A stretch of DNA of 64,000 bases from the NCBI GenBank assembly GCA_905250125.1, contig CAJNOL010000022.1:188879-252878 (forward strand). The letters run 5' to 3'. Shown one piece after another: positions 43,704 to 54,687 of the stretch (positions within the stretch are counted from its first letter, which is position 1; each line of letters starts with the position of its first letter). The notes below the pieces were generated by a model. That model was not told the DNA's origin and made no database searches. It saw only the letters and a program-made list of their open reading frames with translations. The translations under genes were made by a program, and so were the position numbers. The DNA comes from Rotaria sordida. Lineage: Eukaryota; Rotifera; Eurotatoria; Philodinida; Philodinidae.

Positions 43704-45823
43704 CTAATCTAATATTTTACATTCAATACTTGTTGGCGAACAGTCTTCATATTGTCTAAATCGACCATCTTGTTGATCAGCATTTTTTACGCAAACACAT
43801 CGTTCGGTTTTTGTTGAACTATCAAAATACCGTCGAGGTACACCAGTCCATGGTCGTTCTATACCACCACTAAATAAATTTTCGAAAGTAAAGATAAGAT
43901 AAACCTAGAAATAAAATAGTTCTTTCAAGGTAAACTCAAAAAAAAAAAAAAAAACAGAATTGAAGTTCTCAAAACTAAAAAGCACAAAATCATCGAGTCT
44001 ATTTGATTTGAGTTATTTATAGTCTAACTCAGTGATGTTTGTTTTTTCAATCATTACTATGTAAATATAATTGAATGATTAATAATCTGATGATTTTTAC
44101 TTTATCAAAAAAAAATAATTTATATACCTTTTTTCGGTACACCATACTCGTTTACCAGCATCATGTGACCATTCACTATTACATGGTGGCCATTGTTGTT
44201 CAAAACGTGCTTGTTCTTCTTTCTTCTATACAAAAGAAAAACATATGATAATCAATATAAATGAGTATTACAGTTATTAACCTTTTTCATAATATTAACT
44301 GATGTGAGAACATTACTAAAATGTTCTGTGGGTGTTCCATTTGAATCAAAATATCGACCAATTAATTTACCTAGAAAATAGACACTGTCAGTTTAGAATA
44401 TTTAATATATATATATATGCATCATGGGTGTTCCCAGCAGAGGTGAAGGTCGAGTGAATGCTCATTCTGAATTCTTGACAAATTTTCGTTTTCCTCCAGC
44501 GGATTTTTTGCTCATCAATTCTGACGACCTTGGGGCATCTCTCTGATATACATTTCAAGGAATTATAAAATATAAAAATACCAATTTGTGGATATTGTTT
44601 TTGATAGAATGTTAACCAACCATATATTCCAGCAATATCTTCATCAGTTAATCCAGTTAAATCATCAGTAAGATCTTCTGCTGATGTACCACCTGTATGA
44701 AAACCTCGAGAAGCATCATGACCTAAATAAATTCATCAATATCAATTTTTTTTTTATTTACATCTGTAATAAGTCAATCTTTAATTTTATATATAAGACT
44801 AAATGTTATTCTATTTTATTAAATAGAGAAATCTCTTTAGTAGATTTCGAACAAATTTGATCAATTAGAATATGAGTAAAATATTGTTTTTTTATTTTTA
44901 TTTTTGTATTTTATTTACGTTTTATGTTTACCTGTAAAGAATTTATAACTTCCCGTCAATGAATAAAATTGTGGTGCTGATGTAACATTAAAAACATGCC
45001 CTATAATAATAAGAAATATTAAATTCGTTTCTTTTTTTTTCTTTTCGTTTCAATACAAATTTTAATAGGTTTCTTTTTTCTTACCTAAAATAGCTAAATA
45101 TAATTCATCTTTAGTATATGATTGAAGTTCATCTGGTGTAAATAAACGTTCTTTTTTTATTGAATTTTTTTTATCAACTGTTTGACGTTGAATAATAAAC
45201 GAAATTAATAATATAACAATAAAAGATACCAACCACCATTTGTAACTATATAAAAATAATAGAAAAAAAAATATATATCAATTTGTTTGATAAGTGTATC
45301 TAGTATATAGATAACAAAACATGCATAACAATTTTTTTTTCATTAATTCATGCATGAATGTATAAAATTTTTTATCATACTTTGATAAAAATGAAGGCGT
45401 TGGTGAAAGTTGATTCACGGATTCATCACGAGCTTTGTTATTCTTGTCTTTTGTTGACTAAAAATAAATCGCATGAATAATTATTCATTTCTCGTTCTAT
45501 TGTTCATAGGAAATCTAGTATATTTTTCTTTTGCACGATTCATTTCCTGATCGGTACATTTTTTTTTTTTATTTAAATAATTTTAACTTAAATAAATTTC
45601 CTTTTTTTCTTTCTTTTTTTTTTTACTATTTTGCAATTCGGTTACTTTTGGTTTGCAATTTTTTATTTTGTTATAAAAAATAGAAGAAAGAAAAAGATCT
45701 CTTGTTGATTTTACAACAAATACATTTCAAAGAGAAAAAAAAATTTAAAATTAACTCGGGATAAAAAAGTATAATAAAAATAAAATAAATTGAAGGTCTA
45801 CTTTTTTTACAGTTGCCTACCAT
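43704..45823 (-). CDS. CYB5D2: Neuferricin (CYB5D2), membrane-anchored haem-binding MAPR protein
   Basis: Seven clear exons (45457-45381, 45245-45085, 45000-44932, 44722-44582, 44370-44282, 44225-44128, 43869-43704) plus a tentative first exon consisting of the ATG at 45823-45821 give 267 residues. A membrane helix (about 30-46, WWLVSFIVILLISFI) precedes the cytochrome b5-like domain: LFTPDELQSY, ELYLAILGHVFNVTSAPQFY, YKFFTGHDASRGFHTG, then LT-WLTFYQKQYP-IGKLIGRYFD. The cysteine tail has PPCNSEWSHDAGKRVWC, GVPRRYF and ERCVCVKN as in vertebrate CYB5D2. The family binds haem and is linked to sterol metabolism and neuronal differentiation. The first exon is inferred because exon 2 is phase 0 with an upstream in-frame stop; ATG followed at once by GTAGGC fits. 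Convergent with NAA20 (108 bp). Confidence 0.88.
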
Positions 45824-46258
45824 AATAATGCTTATTTTCTATTGTTTTAAAACGTATAATAATTGTACTTTTAATTGCCCACGACTTATCTTTTATCTAC
45901 GAGATGCTTTAAGCAATAGTGACACGTCAACTATTTAGGTTTTTCGTTCTTAATGCATTAGTAATTTCTTTTTTTCTCTTTTTCTTTCTGCATACTTACA
46001 TGCACTAACGTCCATGAATCTCTCTCACTTTTGTTTCTCTCATTCTCTCATTCTCTCGTTTTTTTTTTGCTTTCTCCCCTATCCCTATAAATATCTGTCG
46101 CTCACCCATTCGAAGTATAACATTCAATACTGAATAAAAATAAAAATAACATATAATCATTCATGACAATATTATGGAACTATATCATCTGATAAATTTA
46201 TCTTTTTCAGATTTCTATTTGATTATTAACTAAAGAAAAAAAAATCTATTGTTCAATC
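45824..46258. other. Divergent intergenic region, CYB5D2/calcium sensor
   Basis: 435 bp between two start codons facing away from each other. It contains a TCTC-rich pyrimidine tract (about 46018-46062) that would read as GA-rich on the other strand. TCTTTTTCAG ends at 46210, 48 bp before the calcium-sensor ATG, a possible acceptor for a 5' UTR exon or leader. Confidence 0.5.
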
Positions 46259-47248
46259 ATGGGTGGTAAAGGATCAAAAAAACAACGAGCATCTACTGAA
46301 CTTACACCTAAAGGTTTGCTATTAATACTTACATTCATTTTATTTTTCTTTTGTCAAATTTTTAACTTATAGAAATTGATATGCTTAAAGCTAATACTAA
46401 ATTTACTGAAAAGGGTAAGAATTTAATGTAATTAATATATTCATGTCGATTTTCTTATTTGTTAATGGTTTTAGAAATCCGAGAATGGCATGCTGTAAGT
46501 ATTTCTTTTTTTTACTCGTTTACTTATTCTATGAATTTTTATTTAGGGATTTTTGCGTGATTGTCCAACTGGTAAACTTGATAAAAAGAAATTTGTCGAT
46601 GTTTATAAACAATTCTATCCGCATGGAAAAGCTGATTCTTTTTGCAAGTAAGTTATTTTATAATTAATTCATATGTCATTGTAAATTCTTCTATTTCTTT
46701 TTTTTGTTTTTCTTACAAGATATGCATTTGCTACTTTTGATACTAATAATGATGGTACAATTGATTTTGATGAATTTCTTTTGGCTATTGCTGCAACAAG
46801 TCAAGGCGATTTAGATGATCGACTTGAAGTTGCATTTGAAATGTATATATATATTTTTTTTTTAAATATTTTTTGTTTGTTTTAATTAAATTTCTTTTAG
46901 GTATGATGTTTCGGGTGATGGACAAATCGATCAGAAAGAATTGACTAATTTAATTGCAGCTATGGTAAAAATTTGTGTTTTATTTTTTATTTTAGTCAAT
47001 GAATATATTTACTTTTTAGTATGATCTTGTTGGCGAAACTGATCGTAAAGGTGATCGTGATCCAAAGAAACGTGCAGCTGAAATTATTACTAAACTTGAT
47101 GTTGGTGGTGATAAGAAATTAAGCAAACAAGAATTTATTGCTGGGTATGTTATTTGATCACTTTATTTTTTGTTTTTAAATTTTGATTTCTTTGATTAGA
47201 TGTAAAAATGATCCAGTTATTCGTCGTATGCTTGCACCCAATGTTTAG
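46259..47248 (+). CDS. Neuronal calcium sensor family EF-hand protein
   Basis: Eight exons (46259-46313, 46373-46414, 46475-46494, 46547-46647, 46720-46842, 46901-46964, 47020-47144, 47200-47248) encode 192 residues, the usual size for NCS-1, hippocalcin or VILIP. The N-terminus MGGKGSKK fits N-myristoylation at Gly2. EF-hand 1 is the degenerate type (DCPTGKLDKKKF, with CP as in the family). EF-hand 2 (DTNNDGTIDFDEF) and EF-hand 3 (DVSGDGQIDQKEL) look competent to bind calcium. EF-hand 4 (DVGGDKKLSKQEF) has Lys at loop positions normally small or acidic and may bind weakly. The family acts as calcium-myristoyl switches at neuronal membranes. The C-terminus (IRRMLAPNV) is typical. Exon 3 is only 20 bases. 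The exact subfamily is not decided by eye. Confidence 0.94.
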
Positions 47249-50200
47249 ACAAACAGTAGTTTTGTTTTCAAAAGACACGTACAACATATAGACCAGATAA
47301 ATTTCTATTGTGTTCTAATGTCTATTTAGTCTTTTTCTTTTGTAATAAACAACTTTCATCAATGTACAACAATATATGACTGTATGAAAACAGAACAAAA
47401 AAAAAAACAGTATATTAATATTATTTTCTACACTGTTTCTTTATTTTTATCTTGTTACTATTTCTGTAAGGATGCAGAAAAAGAAAATTATTCACATCGA
47501 TGTTTTTTATTGATATTTTAATAGTTTTTAAATAGGGTCTGTAAGTAAATCAATAGAAGTTGTTTAACGCTATTAGAAACAAATAAAATATTATATGACC
47601 TTGATGGAATAGAAGAAGAAAAAAAAAATCTTTTTCAATAACTATTTGAATCACTCGAGTTGTTATGTAATCTAAGTGTAGAAAATTGCTGAAAATGTTG
47701 TTCATATTGGCTTGAAAAATTTAATTAAACTTTTAGATTCAATAAAATTTTTTTGTATTGAAAAATATTTTCAAAGTTATTCTACTATTAATAGAATAAC
47801 TATTTTTTCTTTTTTGTAATAAAACTACCGGTAATAAAAGATAATAGAATTTAGAATGCGTTGAAACATTCTGATTCAGAATGATTTGACTGATGAAAAA
47901 CATCTGTTTGGAAAGGCTTATTATTTATCAGTACTTTTTTTTTCTATTTATAACTAACCAATAGAGATATAAGTTGATGCAAACGATCGACGGTAATGAT
48001 TGAAATTTTTCTAAAAGAAAAAAACCAATTTTTCTTAGTTTCGAGAAGTTTTCAAGTAGAAAAAAGAAAAGAAGAATCGTGGAGAAAATATTGATGAAAA
48101 ATTAAACAAAAAAAGAACTCTTGAAAAATCATCGTAGGAGTTGGATATTTTCTTTTGAAACTCAATTATCTATATTTAATTTTGTTTCGGGAGGCAAAGA
48201 TATTTCAAAAATTATGCAACGATTCAGCTAATCGCTTTAAACCTGCGCTAACAAATAAAAATACTCAATGCTTTACATATTTTAAACATGTTTGTTTTTT
48301 GCATTGCCGATGTAAATTGGAAGAAATTTCTTTTTATCGATTCTCAAAATAGAAGAACTTGTACTTTTTATCGATAGAAAATATGGAAGGAAAGAAAGTT
48401 TTGTTTTTTGAAGCATTAAAACACTCCTAGTTCTTCATACGGTCTTTGAATATTTGTTCAACCGTATGTATTGACATTTAAGAAAAATACAAGGTGAGAG
48501 TTTCATATTTCTTCTTTTTTTTTGTCACATAGGTAGAAAATATAAGAAATCAAAGATGAATAAAGAATAATAATGTTGAAAATGTCACGAAAATTTTCTT
48601 TTTTTTATGCAAGTTACTTATCAATTCAATAAAAGATATAGAAGACATAAATTCTAAAAAAGTAATCATTTAAATGATTTCAACAAACTATAAAACTATT
48701 ATTATATAATTATTTATAAAGCTGAAATGAATCATATTCATCAATAAGAACCTATAGATTCTACGTACTATTATGATTAATTTTGTTTTTTATTTCTTCG
48801 TTGAATATTCTATTCGATAGAATTAATGAATCATTATCTATTAATGGATGATATTTTGGTACATTCGCTTTGGTCAACAACGTTTGTCGTCTATTTTAGG
48901 CATGCATTGTTGATATGTTGGTTTTTTTTTTGAACAGATAATTCATTATGAAATTCAATAAGACAATTTTGGATCGACTGTAGAATTAAGATACAAATAA
49001 TCAAGACAAGTACAAATAATATTTGATTGATTTATATAACAATCTACTGAATAAATATAACATTTGATTTGTTCATAGTAATCTACATAAGAACTTGATA
49101 GACACATTTGAGAAAGTTTTAGTTATATCAGAACACATATGATCTAATGAATATTGACTGCAATATTGAAATATCTGTTTGTGTATTATAAATATTTGGA
49201 TAGTAAATGTTACATATTGATTAAATAGTTTTATTTGAATATACCATCGATAAACAATGAGTTATTGGCATTTATGAAGTAAACTTGATTGACATTGTTA
49301 AGATTTCACTTGTTCGTAGATGTCTATATAGATATCTGTCAACACTGTTGAGTCCATAGAAAATGATTGTACAAAGATGATGTTATGATCTATCAAGTAA
49401 TATTGACCTTGTATACATGATCTATTATCTATGATAAGAATACAGAAAATGTTTAGAGTGAATGAAAGATATTATAATAATATGTATGTTTCTTCTTTAA
49501 TTAACAAACTAGTTCTCTTATTTTTTTAACTTAGTAATGAAGGGTTTAAATTTTGAGAAGATACATATATTTGCTTTCTCAGAGGAATAAGTACTCACAT
49601 TGTGTCAATATCGCTTCTGTTAACACTATGTCGACAATAAGCATTATCTTAAAATCTAAATATTGACATTGAAAAGGGTTTCAAAAAAACATCGGATTTT
49701 CTTTACACTACAAATATTATCGTATTCAGTTTCACCAATCTTCGATAATCTATAAAATTATTTTACCAAAGCAAAGATATAAATTTTAATGATATCAATA
49801 GTATTTCTGTTTTTAAATATTGATTATGATATACTATAGAATGTTTTAGAATACTTTGATAATTACCTATGTAATCCAAATATAATCAACATTGTTGTTT
49901 ATCTATTATTATTAGTTTGCCTTAGCATTCAAAAGATAAACACTCTCGAATTGACAATGAACTATTGACTTCTAAATAGTACAATCGAATTTTCTTTTGA
50001 AAGATAAGATTCTTAATGTTAATTTTTCATTCATAGTCGAACTATAGTCATTTGTCAATCATTGAAATGTAATAAGTCAATCAATGTTTCTCCTGTCATA
50101 TGACATGTAGAATCAATCTATGAATTCATTTTTCTTGATGGTAAAACTAGAATATAAAAATGTCATTCTATGATTAAAAAATGATAATTCAACAAATCTA

Positions 50201-50529
50201 TTCAAATTTCTCATTCATATTGTATGTTATCTCCAGATTTTATTTATTAATGAATAATATGATTTTAAATTTTATCAGATGTAAAGATACAAAAAAGAAA
50301 ATAAATTACAAATTGAATAATGTTAGTATTATATTTCATTGTCAACATTCTATGTGAACTTTACTATTGAAATTTGTTGTTCGTCTAGACATGAAATTTT
50401 GTCTTTTTTTTTTCGTCACTTGATTTTACAATTGAAAATTTTATTTAAGAAACAAATATAGCGCCAATCAAAGATAGAAGAATTCTAATATTTAAAATAA
50501 AAAAAAAACCCAATTATTCTTGTTTATAA
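47249..50529. other. Intergenic region
   Basis: 3.3 kb between the calcium sensor and the coiled-coil gene. AT-rich, many short homopolymers, no supported exon or RNA gene. TGTAATAAACAA near 47341 probably serves as the polyadenylation signal of the calcium sensor. Confidence 0.55.
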
Positions 50530-53500
50530 ATGAATTCATTACAAGTATCTCATCCACATGATGAAACATTTAATATTGATTTTAATGAACATATCAATTC
50601 TCTTCATATTTCTCTTATGAATCAACTAGAATTATTACCAAATAAGAATTTATCTTTTGAACAAATATTTAATCTCATTCCAATTATATTTCGATTTCTT
50701 TATAAAAATCTTCAATCACAAAAAAATTTTTCAAATGAATATAATAATCTATCTAATACTATTCAAAATATATTTTCAATTTTTACACAATATATTCATG
50801 ATCGACATAATCATGAAAATGAAATATTCTTTTTTAAAGATAAAATTTCACAACTTATTGGACAAATTGGTTATACAAAATATTGTTTAAAACAATATTG
50901 GATAATTATTTATAGTTTAGAACATGAAATAGAACGATTACAAATTCTTCTTAATAATCCACAAATTTTACAAATTAATCTACAAAAATTTCAAACATTT
51001 CAAGAAAATCAAAAAATTCAATTAGATCGATTTATAAAAGATAATGAAAAATTAAAAATTTTAATTAATAAACAAAAAGATTCAATTCAAATAGTACAAA
51101 CACAAATTGAAATAGATCTAAAAGAATTACAAATAATAAAACCAATTTTAGATAAAATTAAATTAAAACAAAATGATATTCAAAATCATCGGTTACAAAT
51201 AGGTTTGTCTTCTTAAAAGAAAACAAAAAACAAAATTCATGAAATTAACTAAATATAAATTTCTAGAAAAACAAAATTCATATCTTCAAAATATTTTTGA
51301 AACAACTCAAAATATGGAACATGAATATAATGATCGAATAAAAACTACACAAATTCAATATGAACTTGTACAAAAACAATTTCATGATTTAAAAAATACT
51401 TTTAATCAAACTAATCAAAATCTATTATCAATTCAAACAAATGAAACAAATGTACAGTAAAAACCTTTCTATGTGAGCACCTCCTTATGCTGAGAAATCT
51501 ATAGTTTCGTTTAAGTGAATTTCACTACACAATAATGAATCACTCAAATATGGACACCTTCTTAGTGTGAGCAGAGGGTACTTATTTCTGATGCCATAAA
51601 CAATAAAAGCTTTTGTAATGTGAGTAACATATGTTCTATTATTCACATATAGAACAAGAGAAAAAAATGATGGATTGTATATTGATTCATAATAATCATT
51701 CATGGAATATATATAACAAAAGGGATGGACTAACCATGCATATTTAACAGAAAAAAAGAAAGCAATATTACACAGTAGCAATAGTACACTTGGTGAAAAT
51801 GTATCTCGTCATTTTTGTGTCAACAATTAGTAATATTGAATCATATCAACGCATGTTGATTCATCTATGATTAAAAAATATTGAAATAATAAAAAAATCA
51901 TATTGTATAGTCGAATAGTAATTACAACTGAATACTTGTAGATTGCAAGAAGTTAAAAATCTCTCAGTAATGAGTATTTTTGACTGGTCCTGATTACGGA
52001 TGCAATAATGACGATATACTGTTCATTGGCAACAGCAGTGCACTAGTCTAAACATGTACATATGGACTATCGATGAATGCATGATGAAACTAGGGTGACC
52101 TTGGATTGATTTCGATCGGAGGAGGAAATGTTTTAAGAAAAGACAAAAGGCTTTCGGGACCCAGGAGCCTGAATCGATAGGAAGTTTGTCGAAATTCTCG
52201 GGTTCTATTTTCTTGTTCGAGAAAAGCTTAGTTCCCACAATTTAGTTATTTTCTATAAAATTCAGCTATTTTCTTGATATTGATCTTCTCCTGATTGAAA
52301 AAGTCGAAATGAATTTGAATAGATCAGTACACCGATCTATGGTGATACCGGCGATCACCGTTATCGTTACATTTCTAACCGCAATGATGTTCACATTAGA
52401 GAAGCTTTATTATAACTTCATTTCACCAAACACACATATATTTTGACTTTCTTATCAAATTAGATTAAACAAGAAATAGAAACTATTAAAAATGATATCA
52501 CTACAGGTTTGAACTAAAATTTCTTCTCAATCAAACAAAATCATTCAATTATTCATAGAACAAACTCGTTCAATGGCTTGTCATGATCAAATAAAAAATC
52601 TTCGACATCATATACATGAACTTGAGTTAATAAAACATTATACACATCATATACTTAAATCTGAAGAACATATGAATTATACATTAGAACGTAAACAATT
52701 AATGTTTAAACATAATCGATTAAAACTTGATAATCGTATTCATAATTTAACTAAACAATTAATTGATATAATTAAACAAAATAAAAAAAATGAATATATT
52801 ATAACAATTAATAATAATCATCTTAAAGATCAACAAGATAAAATTACAATAATGAAAATAAGTTTAAAAAAACTTATTCATTTAAATAATAATTTAGAAA
52901 AAATTTTACAAGAAAATCAATTTATACGAATAAATGAACAAGAAAAACTTCATTCAATAAAACAAATATCATTTCAAAATCGAAAACAACTTATTACATA
53001 TACTAAACGTCTTCATCTATTATCTATTAATGAACATCATTTAATAAATAAAACAATTCGAAATTCTTTCGAAATTATTCGATTAAATAATATTTTTCAT
53101 AATTTTAATAATACAGAAAAAGTATAAATATTTTCTTAATCATAAGAAACATAGAAGAAAAAAAAAGTTTATTTTTAATCTTCTAGTATTTTCAATCAAT
53201 TTTACGAAAGAAAAAAACTGAAATTATGAAGTAAAATTTTACAATAAGAAAAACAAAAAAAGATTCTTTTTGTTTTTTTTTTAAATTTAGACGTGAAAAA
53301 CATCGTACTTCACTTAGTCGTTCTCTACGTGATAATAATGATAAAATACAATTTTTAAATAAAAAAAATCAATTAATTGAAAATGAACTTGAAAGTAAAA
53401 TTGATCATTTTCATTTATTTTATAATAAATTATTAACACAAAAACATGATCAAATTCTTTTATCAAATCGAAAACAATATTCTATTTATTTATATCAACA

Positions 53501-54284
53501 AAAATTACAAATATTAGATAATATAAATAAAAAATATGATCAATTAGAATTATTATCTAATTATGAAATAAATCATATTATTAATAAATATCATGAAAAT
53601 CAACAATTTAAATTAAATATTCATAAACTTAAACAACAAATAATGAATATGATGAGTAAAAATAAACGTCATTTAGATGAATATTTATTATTAAATGAAA
53701 AAATTCGTTTATATACACAATTAAATAATATTTATAATCAACAACAACAACAATATTCATTTCATATACATAATTTTTCTCATCGTATTTTAAATTTACA
53801 ACAAGAAAATAATCAATTATTGATTAATCTAAGAAATTTACAAAAAAAAACAATGATGACTACTTTATATCAACATAATAAAGTATTAAAACAAGAAAAT
53901 TTATATCAAATTAATCAAATACTATCTCATCGACCATTAATTATTCGTGATAGTCCAATACGTATTCATATTCATAAAGCATTAGAAGATTATTTAACAT
54001 TTGTAAAACGATATATGAAGATTATTTATCAATGTGTACAATGGCGAGAAAAACTTTCATGGATTAGTCAACTTTATTTTGTAAGTTGATATTATTTTTC
54101 TTTTAATAAATAAAACTATTAATAAATATTATTTTTATTGATTTTCTAGAAAAAAATTGAACAGATTCATCAACAATCAATATCATTATCGACAAAAAAT
54201 GAAATGATCTTACGATATCAAATCGATTCAAAAATAAAACAATGTAAAGCAATGAAAGCTGAATTTCGTCTACAAACATTTTAA
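50530..54284 (+). CDS. Long coiled-coil protein, possibly ciliary; one junction out of frame
   Basis: Six exon-like blocks: 50530-51202, 51267-51451, 52464-52506, 52559-53121, 53291-54080 and 54150-54284, about 750 residues. Blocks 1-4 and 5-6 each join in frame with GT-AG borders. The product is almost entirely heptad-like helix rich in Gln, Asn, Lys, Ile and Leu, with no other domain. The general organisation, a C-terminal segment with HRPLIIRDSP and the axonemal gene elsewhere in the window, recall CFAP58/CCDC146-type ciliary coiled coils, but this is a weak guess. Between blocks 4 and 5 the only visible GT-AG pair (53122/53290) shifts the frame and gives ACG TGA. This could be a real frameshift, an assembly error or an unseen microexon. 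The second intron is 1.0 kb and holds transposon-like sequence. Confidence 0.6.
51452..52463. mobile_element. Possible DNA-transposon remnant forming an intron
   Basis: This 1-kb intron begins GTACAGTAAAAACC and continues with two related subterminal units, TATGTGAGCACCTCCTTATG (about 51471) and ATATGGACACCTTCTTAGTG (about 51547). TA followed by CAGTAAAACC and 'GACACCTC' units are characteristic of pogo/Tigger-type termini. No matching right terminus and no transposase frame were found, so this is at most a fragment. The splice donor lies at the left edge of the unit. Confidence 0.3.
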
Positions 54285-54564
54285 TTAATTAGGATAAAAA
54301 TTATAAATTTAAATTATGAAATATTTTTCTCTATAATAGATATATATATATATCTTATACATGAACCAACAATTCATCGACAGGATAGAACAGAAATATC
54401 TCATAACTTTAAATATTTAAATCTCGTTATATAATACGCATATCATTTAGTTTTTTTACATAATATAATTAACTTGCTTGGAAAGGAAAACACATATCAC
54501 AATATTGATTTCATTATACTTAAGCATGATATCATTGAGAATAAAAAGTAATATATTATCTTTC

Positions 54565-54684
54565 GCTTACGGCCATACCACGTTGAATACACCAGTTCTC
54601 GTCCGATCACTGAAGTTAAGCAACGTCGGGCTCGGTTAGTACTTGGATGGGTGACCGCCTGGGAATACCGGGTGTCGTAAGCTT
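54565..54684 (+). rRNA. 5S ribosomal RNA
   Basis: A 120-base match to the animal 5S consensus: it begins GCTTACGGCCATACCAC, contains CCGATCACTGAAGTTAAGCA and GGTTAGTACTTGGATGGGTG (which covers the internal C-box promoter region), and ends GGGAATACCGGGTGTCGTAA. The ends pair to form helix I (GCTTACG with CGTAAGC). A T-run at 54683-54687 is the RNA polymerase III terminator. It is a single copy in this window and lies 280 bp downstream of the coiled-coil gene on the same strand. Confidence 0.97.
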
Positions 54685-54687
54685 TTT
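54683..54687 (+). terminator. RNA polymerase III terminator of 5S rRNA
   Basis: A TTTTT run directly at the 3' end of the 5S gene, the normal signal for polymerase III termination. Confidence 0.8.

Noticed and set aside
47905-47935. GGCTTATTA-like word resembling the start of a spliced leader
   Set aside because: Only nine bases, no following Sm site or snRNA-like structure; expected by chance in AT-rich sequence.
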